A stretch of 64,000 nt of DNA. Origin: Synaphobranchus kaupii. Its lineage: Eukaryota; Chordata; Actinopteri; Anguilliformes; Synaphobranchidae. The position numbers were made by a program, and so were the translations under genes. Below the pieces are notes generated by a model that was given only the letters and a program-made list of their open reading frames with translations, was not told the origin of the DNA and searched no databases. Every line of letters starts with the position of its first letter. Position 1 is the first letter of the stretch. The stretch spans positions 52,136,157-52,200,156 of the forward strand of contig CM056381.1 in NCBI GenBank assembly GCA_029718625.1, read 5' to 3'. Of the stretch, positions 34,701 through 45,733 are shown one piece after another.

Positions 34701-36433
34701 AGTGGGCCGAACAACCCTATTTACACGGTTTCATATTAGTGATTCCACATTTTTAACCAATACATTTACTTCATGAACAGGCAGCAGTTGAAGAATAAAT
34801 TTTACCCCACATTGATCCACCTGCCTCCATTGCATAATCAGCACAGTCAGGCCACGTTTCCTCATCAAGACCATGAACAATAGAGCTGGCAGCACAGAGC
34901 TTGCAAGCTTTCTACTTTGCCAGTCAGATATGCCACAGGAGATCCCCCATACTGCCACTACCCTGTCTGGACAGCAGAGGGTGCCAAATCACAGAATTAG
35001 TAGTTTATTTAAAACAGCAATTTTGCTTTTGTTTGGGCAGTCCTTTTTTAAATCTTTGAATAAGTGTGTTTTTTTTTTTTCAATTAAATTTTTGTTTTTG
35101 TTTGGTTCTGTCTGTCAAATAAAAGCACTGGGTGCTATATTGAATCTTGTGTCAGATTTTTCTATCTGTCTTTATTTAATACCACCTGGCTTTATGACAG
35201 GGTCTCAACACTTCGAAGGCTGGTTGTGGGACTTTTATTTATGTTATTAAAATTAAATCTAAGAATATTGTAGCTGTGGTTCATACATTATTAATATACT
35301 GTATCTTCTTCACCAAGAACCAGTATATTGTTTCTTATCTGATAAAATAAGAAAAATCTCTGTCAATTCAAATGTATTCATTAATCCTTTTTTTAGCTGA
35401 TACTTTTGCCATATTTTATGTCACATGCAATGTCGCATGTGACTTAATCAGTTGTTTCATATGACTCATGAGTACCTCTCAATGAATAACTTATCCAAGT
35501 TCCAGAATGAAAACTACATTTGTAAATTTGTCATGAGTTGCACACACCAATTTTCAGCAGTTATGATAAGATTTCTCACTTACCTATCACATAATTTTAT
35601 ACAATGTTCAATCATATTTATATAAAAATTGTCTGTTCTAAGAGATGCAGGATTTTCTTGTTGAATATACTCCAATATACCACAAATAAAGCCATACAAG
35701 CACATCTATTTAGGATATCAGTTATAAGCAGAATGACTTATGTAAGAATTTATATAGCAAGCAAGATGGCTCTATAAAAATATTTGTGCGCTTCGGGTAG
35801 TGTTAGTCAGTACACCTTCCATAAGGGTATACAAGGCAATATTAAGCAATCAACTGAATCATTTACTGAAGCTGTAAAGCGCACATAAAAATTTCATAAA
35901 GCTGTTTTTCGCACTCATGAACCAAATCACTTGGCATAATAAACTAAAAAGGATGCATTGAGGCTGCGTAAAACTATTCATTTCATTTAATGTAAAGTAT
36001 CCTTCAATCTACTAAACATAAGGCCATTAACTCATAATCTGAAATGGTCAACAGAGAAACTGTGACAAGAATGGTCTCAACAAAGCTGTTCATTTTAAAT
36101 AACAAATAATGAGTCCGAATGTGTACTTTTGTAAGGTGAGGTACAGGCACTGATCTAAGGATAGTGTGCCCTATTTTCAATGAATCCATTAATTTATTTT
36201 TGTACTAAATTTACAAAGGCTGTCACACAGTACTTCGCAATGCACATTTTGTAGAGAGAATAATAATGAAAAAAACCTCCAGCTCTGCCAGTTTGGGTGC
36301 CTTTATTTTAGGCATTGTGAAATTAGTAAATATGACAGGGCGACTTCAACTTTATTTTTTAGTGCTTATGAGTAGGTGGCCCTTGGTTGGTCATTTGGTC
36401 AGTGATATTCTAAAGGATTTAAGGGATCTGAAC
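34701..36433. other. AT-rich spacer
   Basis: The 125-codon frame at 34873-35250 shows no domain and runs through T-rich low-complexity DNA. Nothing else supported. Confidence 0.45.
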
Positions 36434-36800
36434 AGTGTTAATTTTGGCAGTTTTTTAAACTGACTTTTTTGACGAAAGTGAAAGATAAAATTGACTAAAT
36501 GTGATTAAAACTCACTTGCATAGTTTTGGTTTATTTTTGTTGGCAAAAAACTATCTGGACATTTTCATCTCCTTTCAGTCGTCAGTAGCTATGGACATAG
36601 GGTCTAGTTTTAGTCCACATAAATTCTGTGACATTTTAGTGGAGTTTTAGTCAACAAGAAATATAGACATGTTGTTCTAATTTTAGTCAACAAAAACTCT
36701 GGGCATTTTAGTCTAGTTTTGGACAACAATAAATCTGAACATTTGAGTCTAAAAAAACTAAACATTTTTGTTGACAAAAACACAAGTAGACATTTTTGTC
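36434..36800 (+). repeat. degenerate tandem repeat, CAGTGTTAATTTTG type
   Basis: Starts AACAGTGTTAATTTTGGCAG and continues as diverged 45-60 bp units around TTTTAGTCAACAAAAAC / TTTTTGTTGACAAAAAC. The inverse orientation of the same family is at 55180-55550, ending CAAAATTAACACTGGATCTG. Confidence 0.6.
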
Positions 36801-36892
36801 AGATGTAAAATCAGGCTGTTCAAATTGGAGTCAAAATGGTAAAAGGTTGTAGGTAAGTTGTATGATCAGGTACACTATTTTTCAGTGACATA

Positions 36893-38470
36893 TTCTACAA
36901 TAGATTAGATTATAGATTGAGAATTTCTTTTGTCTCAAAATTCTACACAAAATAGCCCATAATGACAAAGTGAAAACAGGTTTTTAGACATTTGTGCTAA
37001 TTTATTAAAAATCTAAATGTAAAATATCATATGTACATATATGATATGACACCCAAAAGTGAGCTGAGGTGCATTTTGTTTCCACTGATACTGCTTGAGA
37101 TGTTTCTACAACTTAATTGGAGTCCACCTGTGATAAATTCAATTGATTGGACATGATTGGGGATTGCCAACACCTGCCTATATAAGGTCCCACAGTTGAC
37201 AGTGCATGTCAGAGCAAACTCCAAGCCATGGGGTCAAAGGAATTATCTGCAGACCTCAGAAACAGGATTGTGTCAAGGCATAGATCTGGAGAAGGGTACG
37301 GAAAAATCTCTGCAGCTTTACAGGTCCCAAAGAGCACAGTGGCCACCATCATTCGTAAATGGAAGAAGTTTGGAACCACCAAGAATCTTCCTAGACCTGG
37401 CCGCCCGGCCAAACTGAGCAATCGGGGAAGACGGGCCTTAGCCAGGGAGGTGAGCAGGAACCCGAGGGTCACTCTGACAGCTCCAGCGTATCCTTGTGGA
37501 GATGGGAGAACCTTTCAGAAGATCAACCATCCAGGCAGCACTCCACCAATCAGGCCTTTATGGTAGAGTGGCCAGACGGAAGCCCCTCCTTAGTAAAAGG
37601 CACATCACAGCCCGCTTGGAGTTTTCCAAAAGGCACCTAGAGGACTCTCAAACCATGAGAATCAAGATTCTCTGGTCTGATGAAACCAAAATTGAACTTT
37701 TTGGCCTGAATACCAAGCGTCACGTCTGGAGGAAACCAGGCACCGCTCATCACCTGGCTAATACCATCCCTACAGTGAAGCACGGTGGTGGCAGCATCAT
37801 GATGTGGGGATGTTTTTCAGCAGCGGGAACGGGGCGACTAGTCCTGATAGAGGATGAATGAAAGATGAATGCAGCTAAGTACACCGAGATCCTTGAAGAA
37901 AACCTGCTCCAGAGCGCTCTGGACCTCAGACTGGGGCGAAGGTTTACCTTCCAGCATGACAACGACCCGAAGCACACAGCCAAGAGAACAAAGGAGTGGC
38001 TTCGGAGAAAGTCTGTGCATGTCCTTGAGTGGCCCAGCCAGAGCCCAGACCTGAATCAAATTGAACATCTGTGGAAAGAGCTGAAAATGGCTGTGTACCG
38101 ACGCTCCCCATCCAACCTGACGGAGCTTGCAAAGATATGCCAAGAGGAATGGGCAAAAATGTCCAGAAACAAGTATGCCAAGCTTGTAGCTTCTTTCCCA
38201 AGACGCCTTGAAGCTGTAATCACTGCCAAAGGTGCAACAACTAAGTATTAGGCTAAGGGTGTGTACAGATATGTAACCCCTAAATAACCTATTTTTGTCA
38301 GTAAAATAAAATTGCATATTTTCTAAAAACCTGTTTTCACTTCGTCATTATTGGCTATTGTGTGTAGATGTTTGAGGCAAAAAATGAAATCAATCTATTG
38401 TAGTATAAGTCTGTAACGTAATAAAACGTGGAGAAGGTGAAAGGGGTGTGCAGACTTTCCGGCTTGACTG
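36893..38470 (+). mobile_element. Tc1-like element, left end lost
   Basis: The right end is intact (…TTTCCGGCTTGACTG, TA at 38471-38472). At the left, inverse matches to the right TIR (CTACAATAGATT, CCATAATGACAAAGTGAAAAC) begin at 36893, but the outermost stretch (about 85 bp by comparison with the right side) is missing, so this copy could not be mobilised from both ends. Confidence 0.85.
37228..38251 (+). pseudogene. Tc1-like transposase, broken
   Basis: Start MGSKELSADLRNRIVSRHRS at 37228. HTH regions (EGYGKISAALQVPKSTVATI; RPGRPAKLSNRGRRALAREV) and catalytic D (ILWSDETK), D (QHDNDPKHTAK) and E (DLNQIEHLWKE) are present, ending KGATTKY at 38251. Lesions: a 2-bp deletion near 37480 shifts the frame between the DNA-binding and catalytic halves, TGA at about 37859, and Pro to Gln in the usual DLNPIE motif. 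About 340 codons in total, the family's normal length. Confidence 0.92.
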
Positions 38471-38472
38471 TA

Positions 38473-39284
38473 TATCACCACGGACAGTTTTTCAGGAGTG
38501 TTTGCTACTTTCTCCATACAGCAAATAGTTAGCCTTGCCCCATGTGCCAACCAAATGGTAAATATTATATTACATTATATTATATATATTATGTTCTCCT
38601 ACAATATTTGTCCATGCATTTAAACCCAAATTAACTTTATTTCTTACACTGCTTGAACTAGTAACTGAAGGTAATATGGACGTAAATTTCAAAGGTTTAG
38701 CTCCCATTGAGAAAGTTCACACCATTACAGACTAAGGGATAGGGCTAACTATTTTCTCTTGTTTCTGGCTTGAGGGATAATGTAATACATAATGCAGAAA
38801 TATTTCTTCAACTGTCCAACACTATATTTTAGATTTTATAGATTTCATGATATCCCTCTTTAAGTTGTAGGCTAATGCTGAGTGGCTGGCTGATGCAGCA
38901 CCAACAGTGCCATACATCAGAATAAATAAAAAAAACATAAAATATAAATCAATTAATCAATCAATGGCCTTGCAATGTCAACCACGCCCAGTGCTCACAC
39001 AAGTAAATTCCCCCATCACCAGTTCCATTCATTACCAGTGATTCATTTAAAGGAAAGCACTCCTTTCCAGGGTGAGCCTTGCCCTGTTTCGGTGGCCACA
39101 GGTAAGGCCACCTGTGGCACTAAAAACCCGCTCTGCAAAGGCCTGGGATGCAGGCATCGCTAACAGGTCCAGGGCAAGAGGTTTTAGATGATGATGAATA
39201 GTTGAACTCTGCTTATATCCTACAGGAGTTGTCAAAATGTAGTTTTGTTTTTAAAGTAGTAAATTAATTTATAATTTCAGAGCA
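38473..39284. other. spacer
   Basis: No gene or repeat boundary supported. A short ATTATATTATATATATTATG tract lies near 38566-38592. Confidence 0.45.
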
Positions 39285-39705
39285 ATATGAATAGGCTACT
39301 ATTGGGACGTCAACTACTACCACTAGGGGATGACCGTGGATAGGGTAAGCATTACATTACATTACAGTCATTTAGCAGACGCTTTTATCCAGAGCGACTT
39401 ACAATAAGTGCATACAGGAAGGTCATCGAAGTAACTACAGAACAGATAACACAAAGCACATCCTTGAAGTGAAGGATGTGCTTTGTCTTATCGGTTCAGT
39501 AGTTATTTCCATAGCCTAATTGACAATGAGTAATAATGAACACAGACCCATAGTTTTCTTATTCCATGACATGACATTCTGCAGAAATATAGCCCAGCTA
39601 TAATTACGAAATGAGCTGGAATTCTTAAAGCAAGTTGCAAGTATTCACGTGTCTTTTCACATGTTTAGATTCCTATGCTTTTCTTACCAACTCGTAGGCT
39701 ACGGC
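39285..39705 (+). repeat. left inverted arm (partner 43852-44110), with L2 tail
   Basis: Inverse of the right arm: GGGACGTCAACTACTA, ATAGGGTAAGC, ACCCATAGTTTTCTTATTCCA, AATATAGCCCAGC and CTTTTCTTACCAACTC. The arm is interrupted at about 39350-39512 by an L2 3' fragment. Confidence 0.75.
39350..39512 (-). mobile_element. 5'-inverted L2 LINE tail fragment
   Basis: Starts ATTACATTACATTACAGTCA and matches the inverse of the LINE 3' end at about 43730-43850 (CATTTAGCAGACGCTTTTAT). It then turns on itself: AAGCACATCCTTGAAG is followed by GAAGGATGTGCTTTGTCTTA in the opposite sense, as in LINE insertions with a 5' inversion (twin priming). Confidence 0.7.
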
Positions 39706-40600
39706 TAAACGTCCCATTTCACAACAGTAGGTCTATAGCCTACAGTATTTGCTGATGTGTCCTGATGGAGATATTGTATTTATGCCAAAACATTAAGTTA
39801 ATTTAGTTACTTATGTAATGTAGGCCTACTCACATTCTCAGTTTGTGCAGAAAAATACCTAGATTTAGATACCTAGAAGTTGTCTTTGATTTTACGTGAA
39901 TCACGTCTGAAAATTATTAAATAAAATGTGTTATATGGCACGTCTATGTTGTAGACGCATTTTAGCTGGGCTAAAAAAAGAGCTAAAAAAGATCTTACAT
40001 GCTTAGATTTGATTTAGCGGCTCCTTGGATGATCTAATAGACGTTTACTGCCCAATGGGGATCATGATACAAGCTATGGTAAAGGCATTAAATCTCTTAA
40101 GTGGAGGGTTAATAATGCATAGAATGAATGGCATATGATAGCCTAAATGTATTTCATAGATAACTGAGCAGAACTGCTCCAAACTTTAATAATAATGTAA
40201 TTTTTTATTGCATTATAGCCTACAGCCTGCCACAGTGCAATAGCCTAGCTATGACTTGGTTATGTCATATGCACATCTAATTCTATAACGGTGGATCACA
40301 CTACATTCTCAGTCAAGCTGATCTCCTGGTTAAGGAAGCTATTTTTCCCCAGCTACGAGTAGGCTAACCCCAGCAAACTTTTAAATGTTGACACTTTGTA
40401 GCGTAGTCACTGTTTAGTTGATGTAAATTGCAGCATTAGCGGTCAGTTGTTTACTTGCTTTGTGTTTTTAGGCCAGCTGCTAGTCTTTTGTGTTGCTAAT
40501 CGAAAATAGATTCACCTGAGTGAACTAGCCCTGCAAGCAGCTGAGTGCAATCGGGAAATTAGCAAAGTCTAATTTCCCGATTGCCTCATCGGCAATTTGA
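39706..40600. other. spacer upstream of the LINE
   Basis: AT-rich, no gene. A short perfect hairpin CGGGAAATTAG…CTAATTTCCCG lies near 40552-40582 just before the LINE 5' region. Confidence 0.5.
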
Positions 40601-40619
40601 ACTGTCTGTTTGTAATGAT

Positions 40620-43600
40620 CTTTCCCCACCTAACCTGTCTTATCACCCCCTACCATGTGTCTAACCCCCATTCCTCTGTGCTCCATGCCTCGCTCCAGGA
40701 GGCCCAACCACCACAGACGCTGTCCGGCTAACCTGGTCTGCCCAGCGCTGTCCTCTCATAAGGAACTCTCAGTGGTGGGTGGACTATGGAACTGCCGGTC
40801 AGCCGTCCAGAAAGCTGACTTCATCACTGCATATGCCAAGGTGAAGTCCCTCCACTTCCTGGCTCTCACTGAGACCTGGATCACTCCTGATAACACAGCC
40901 ACTCCAGCTGCTCTGTCTGCTGGCTACTCCTTCGCCCACACCCCCAGGGCCTCTGGCAGAGGCGGGGGTACTGGTTTGCTAATTTCCACGTCCTAGAAAT
41001 TCTCTATTCCCACTGTACCCTGCCTGAATATTTTCTCCTTTGAGTTTCATGCAGTCACTGTAACTCACCCATCTGCACTTAACATTGTTGTTCTCTATCG
41101 CCCTCCAGGTCCGCTCGGCGCTTTCCTGGATGAACTGGACACTCTCCTGAGCTCCTTCCCTGAGGATGGTACCCCTGTAATCCTACTGGGAGACTTCAAC
41201 CTCCAACCAGACAGTTCCCAGCTATCCAGTGTCACCTCACTCCTCCAGTCATTTGCCCTCACTCAGTCCCCATCGCCTGCAACCCACAAGGGTGGTAACC
41301 AACTGGACCTTGTACTCACCAGGAGTTGCGCCACATCTAAACTCACGGTGACCCCCCTCCACGTATCGGACCATTTCTTTATCTCATTTTCTCTCTCCTG
41401 CCCACTCTCCCTCAACTCCGCTAACAACCCACCCGCTGTTATGTTCAGGAGAAATCTCCGCACCCTCTCACTACTTCTGCTCTCTCTGCACTTTCTCCTC
41501 CTGCTACCTTTGCTAAAATGCCTATTGATGTTGCCACCTCTGTGTTTAACTCATGCCTCTCTCAGTCTCTCAACTCACTATGTCCTCTTGTCTCCAAACC
41601 AGCCCGACTATCACCCCCCTCCCCGTGGCTGACGGATTCTCTCAGATCCAGCAGAACCATGCTGCGAGCCGCTGAGAGAAAGTGTAGGAAATCCAGATCC
41701 CCAGATGACCTGGCCTCCTACCACACTCTGCTGGCAGCCTTCACAGCTGCAACCACATCAGCAAAAACTTCATTTTTCCAGTCTAAAATTGATGCATGTG
41801 TACCTAACCCACTTAAACTCTTTTACACCTTCTCCTCTCTGCTCACCCCCCCTCCACCCCCTTCACCCTCCTCCCTCTCTGCAGATGACTTCCTGACCCA
41901 CTTTGAGGGGAAGGTGGCCGCGATCCGGAACTCCGTCACGCATCCGGTGACACCCCACATCCCCCATACTGAACCCATCACTACATTGTTGTCCTTCAAG
42001 ATTCTGGAGGACTCAGATGTGCTGGAGCTGGTGACGCGCCATCGCGCAACCACCTGTCCACTAGACCCCATACCTTCAGCAGTCCTCCAGTCTATATCTG
42101 CTGAGCTCCTTCCATATCTGTCCTCCATTATTAACACCTCCCTAATCTGTGGTCATGTTCCTGCTGCCTTTAAAACTGCCTATGTAACCCCACTCCTTAA
42201 AAAACCTAGCTTGGATCCCACTGATGTCAGGAACTACCGTCCTGTATCTCTCTTGCCCTTCCTGTCCAAAACAATTGAACGTGCTGTCCTTAACCAACTG
42301 TCTGTTTTTCTCCACCAGAACAACCTGCTTGACCCGCATCAGTCCGGCTTCAGAACCGGCCATTCCACTGAAACTGCTCTCCTGGCTGTGACGGAGGCAC
42401 TCGCCACTGCTAGAGCCTCCTCTCTCTCCTCTGTTCTGATTCTCCTTGACCTGTCTGCGGCATTCGACACGGTCAACCACAAACTCCTGATCTCCACACT
42501 CGCTGAGATGGGCATTTCTGGAACTGCCCTCTCTTGGTTTGTATCGTATCTCACTGATAGATCCTACCAAGTCTCCTGGAAGGGTTCCGTCTCTGCTCCC
42601 CATCCCCTGTCTACAGGAGTCCCGCAGGGATCTGTACTGGGTCCTCTGCTGTTCTCTATGTATACTAAGTCTCTTGGCTCAGTAATTCATTCACATGACT
42701 TCTCATACCATAGCTATGCTGATGATACTCAACTCTTCCTCTCTTTCCCTCCCTCTACCCCACAGGTTAAGGAGAGGATATCTGCTTGTCTGATGACATC
42801 TCTGAGTGGATGGCTACCCATCACCTGAAGCTCAACCTTGACAAGACAGAGCTCCTCTTCATGCCGTACAAGACCTCCCCACTACATGACCTCTCCATCA
42901 CCGTTGACGGGACCGTGGTGGCTGCCTCCCGCTCTGCAAGGAACCTGGGGGTGGTCCTGGACGACCGGCTGGACTTCAAAGAGCACATCAGGGCGACGGC
43001 TCGGTCCTGCAGGTTCCTCCTGTACAACATCATGAGGATTCGACCGTACCTGACCACCTACTCCACCCAGCTTCTTGTCCAGACCATGGTCACCTCACGC
43101 CTGGACTACTGCAACTCCCTGCTCGCAAGCCTACCAGCCTGCACCATTCTGCCTCTTCAACTGATCCAGAATGCAGCTGCCCGGCTTGTGTTCAACCTCC
43201 CGAAATTTTCCCATGTAACCCCCCTGCTGAGGTCACTCCACTGGCTGCCAGTTGCAGCCAGGATCAGGTTCAAAGTTCTGACCCTGGCCTACACTGCAGC
43301 CAATAGGACAGGCCCCGCCTACCTGCAGGATGTAATCCAGAACTATGTTCCTACTCGACCACTTCGCTCTTCTACAGCAGGGCGACTGGCACTTCCCCCC
43401 CTCCGTGTCAAAGGCTCTCGCTCGTCCCGACTGCGGAGTTTTTCCACCTTAGCTCCTCAGTGGTGGAATGAACTTCCCATTCCCCTACGTTCTACTCCAA
43501 CCCTGCCTGCATTCCGTCGAGGCCTGAAGACACACCTCTTCAGACTCCACCTTGACTGATATCCTAACCTAGGAATATCAGTTCCCTGTGTTTACTAGTT

Positions 43601-43851
43601 CCCTGGGTTTTCCTGTCTGTTTATTATAGTTTATAATAGTATTTAGAATAGAAGTGTAGTATTGCTGATTTACCCACAGCTTACTGTGAACTACAGTCAA
43701 CGTTCATTACTAGGGATAGCTGCTACATTATGGGAAGGATGTGCTTTGTCTTGTCTGTTCTGTAGTGATCTTGATGATGTCTCTGTATGCACTTACTGTA
43801 CGTCGCTTTGGATAAAAGCGTCTGCTAAATGAATGTAATGTAATGTAATGT
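40620..43851 (+). mobile_element. L2-type LINE retrotransposon
   Basis: About 3.2 kb with endonuclease and reverse transcriptase blocks and a 3' end GGATAAAAGCGTCTGCTAAATG followed by an ATGTA-type microsatellite tail (43834-43850). This tail is typical of fish L2 elements. The 5' boundary is not defined. The insertion cuts through an inverted-repeat arm. Confidence 0.85.
40655..43559 (+). pseudogene. L2 LINE ORF2: AP endonuclease plus reverse transcriptase
   Basis: Encodes the enzymes that nick target DNA and copy the element's RNA. 40655-40996 holds the endonuclease N-terminus (GLWNCRSAVQKADF…LALTETWITP…GGGTGLLIS). Other frames to about 41400 hold LLGDFN and HVSDHF, also endonuclease motifs. 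41518-42828 holds the RT: LKKPSLDPTDVRNYRPVSLL, LDLSAAFDTVNH, TGVPQGSVLGP and YADDTQL (about 42715). 42786-43559 holds the thumb and C-terminal region (LDDRLDFKEHI, LDYCNSLL, HWLPVAARI, WWNELPIPLR). Lesions: a stop at about 40996, at least one frameshift in the endonuclease, one frameshift near 41450-41520, and one near 42790-42825. The RT core itself is open. Confidence 0.9.
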
Positions 43852-44110
43852 CTATGAGTTGGTAAGAAAAGCGAAGGTAGGCCTATCTAAAGGTATATAA
43901 AGCCACGTGAAATACTTGCAATTTGCTCTGACTTCCAGCTCATTTTGTAATTATCGCTGGGCTATATTTCTACAGAATGCAATGTCGCACCTGGAATAAG
44001 AAAACTATGGGTTTGCGTTCATAATTACTTCTTGTCAGTTACGCTTACCCTATCCACGGTCACCCCCTAGTGCTAGTAGTTGACGTCCCAATTATAGTAG
44101 GCCCTATATT
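43852..44110 (-). repeat. right inverted arm (partner 39285-39705)
   Basis: Begins right after the LINE tail. Inverse of the left arm through GAGTTGGTAAGAAAAGCG, CTGGGCTATATTTCTACAGA, ACGCTTACCCTATCC and AGTTGACGTCCCAAT. A third, partial copy lies at about 52670-52745. Confidence 0.75.
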
Positions 44111-44141
44111 TCCCTGAAATGATAAATTAATTAATTGTCGT

Positions 44142-44262
44142 TTTGAAATAAATACGCCATGAAATAAACACGACTTGAAATAAGCCTTGAAAGAAATAGG
44201 CTCTACGCCTTGAAATAAATACGAGTGGAAATAAACACGCCATGATAAATAAAGGAAACGTA
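44142..44262. repeat. TTGAAATAAAYACG minisatellite
   Basis: About seven diverged units of 15-20 bp: TTGAAATAAATACGCCA, TGAAATAAACACGAC, TTGAAATAAGCC, TTGAAAGAAATAGG, TTGAAATAAATACGAG, TGGAAATAAACACGCCA. Confidence 0.75.
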
Positions 44263-45066
44263 AAATAATTAATAGGTAGCCTATTTATTTAATTGCTTAT
44301 TTATTTATTTGTTTCACATTTGGTCTTCCACTACAATCAACTCACTATCATATCTCGAAATCCATTTATAATGCATTGAGTAAAACAGCATGGGATACTG
44401 TGCAAAAATAAAGTTCATATGCAAACTCAAATTTCAACTGTAGGCCTATTGAACATGTTAGTGATGTTTTCCCACCTGGTTTATGACCGCATATTTCTTC
44501 TCCCGGTACAACAACAGTACCCCTACATTTGGTTTTCCGTTCCCTCTCATCGTATATGAAGTGAGTCCATATATCCATCCTTTTCTTCCTTCCAACTTTT
44601 GACATACTAGTATAGGCCTATGCTAGTATATGTCACCCCCTCACATTAGTTGCTTTGCCTTTTTGAAGTTCGCACGAATAACGAACGGTTACGACGGTAA
44701 CCATGTTCTATGAGTTCCGGATGACCATCGTCAATATTGATGGCCTTCTGGGTCCAGATGCATCCAGACTTTTTTACCAGAATTGTCATGGTACATGACC
44801 CCCCGCGTAGTTACGTAATTCCTCCCATAAATGGGGGAGCGTCACTGCGGATGGGGGAGCGTCACTATTTTCTCGCCCTTAAACGGTCCCGAGTGACCAT
44901 GATCCCTAATCATGACCATTCATTCTATTTCGTTCCTCCGACCATTAGGGTCATCAATATGGATGACTTATACCCAAAGTGTCAGGAGGGACTATCATCC
45001 TTACGCGGATGCCAAGGCTGCAGGTAAGACGGTTGTACCGACCGTTGAGCCTGACGCCACATTGAC

Positions 45067-45342
45067 TTAATAAAACCTCGTAAATGTGCACGGGGACATC
45101 CATGTCGCCGCTTCACAAATATCTTTAAGAGGTACACCTTCCAGGGCTGCCCATGAAGTAGCCATACTTCTGGTGGACTGGCCCTGGACACCAATAGGTG
45201 AGGGCTTAGCGCCTGCCTCATAGGCTGTGGCTATTGCCTTCACTACCCACCGGGAGAGGCTTTGAGCTGACAGCGCTGTCCCTTGTGTTCCCGGCAGTGT
45301 GTAAAAAGTGTTGTACCGTACGATTGTGCGCATATCAGCCAA
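45067..45342 (-). pseudogene. DIRS tyrosine recombinase C-terminal fragment
   Basis: In DIRS elements this enzyme replaces a DDE integrase and joins circular cDNA to the target. The fragment reads SLSRWVVKAIATAYEAGAKP, then GQSTRSMATSWAALEGVPLK and DICEAATWMSPCTFTRFY, matching the HSTRGMATSWA…DICxAASW…TFxRFY signature around the catalytic Arg (STR at about 45165-45180) and Tyr (FTRFY). The N-terminal part is missing and the frame joins an RT fragment abruptly near 45340. A stop follows the FTRFY block. Confidence 0.75.
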
Positions 45343-45554
45343 TCGTCTAGATATGGTATGATTCTCAATGTTGAGGGGGGGGGGGCCTCTGCCACTCCCC
45401 TGTGTCTTAATGCCTCTACAGACCGTTCCAGTGCCTGTCTGGCTGCTTCAGTGAAAACCTGGGCGGAAACAACTGGCAGATCCCTGATTGTTCTCTTTGT
45501 GGCGTCTGGTAGGGGCAACCACACTTGACGTTGAATTACCGTGAGCAGGGACAT
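45243..45554 (-). pseudogene. DIRS reverse transcriptase fragment
   Basis: Carries ALERSVEALRHRGV…TLRIIPYLDDWLICAQS, the YLDDW catalytic block typical of DIRS-type RT. It precedes the recombinase fragment in coding order, but the RNase H and the rest of RT are absent between them, indicating an internal deletion near 45340. A run of about 12 G (45371-45382) falls within the fragment. Confidence 0.7.
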
Positions 45555-45733
45555 TACTCAGCCTAACTCACAGGTCATAAAGACGAACGCTTAACTCAAC
45601 GAGGTATCAACGTCTGCACTATGCATCGTCAGCGACTGCCCTTGACAGCGAATTACCAATTTGCAGTGTTTCCCCTAGGATGCAGTTGTAGCAGCGGAGG
45701 TGAAGCACTTATATATATATATATATATATATA
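45555..45733. other. junction with hAT-like terminus and TA run
   Basis: Contains CAGTGTTTCCCCTAGGATGC (about 45665), a hAT-type terminal sequence as I recall it, then an (AT)n run at 45710-45733 into which the Tc1-like element inserted. Confidence 0.45.

Noticed and set aside
34873..35250. 125-codon open frame as a host gene
   Set aside because: Low-complexity T-rich DNA, no domain, no supporting splice or promoter context.
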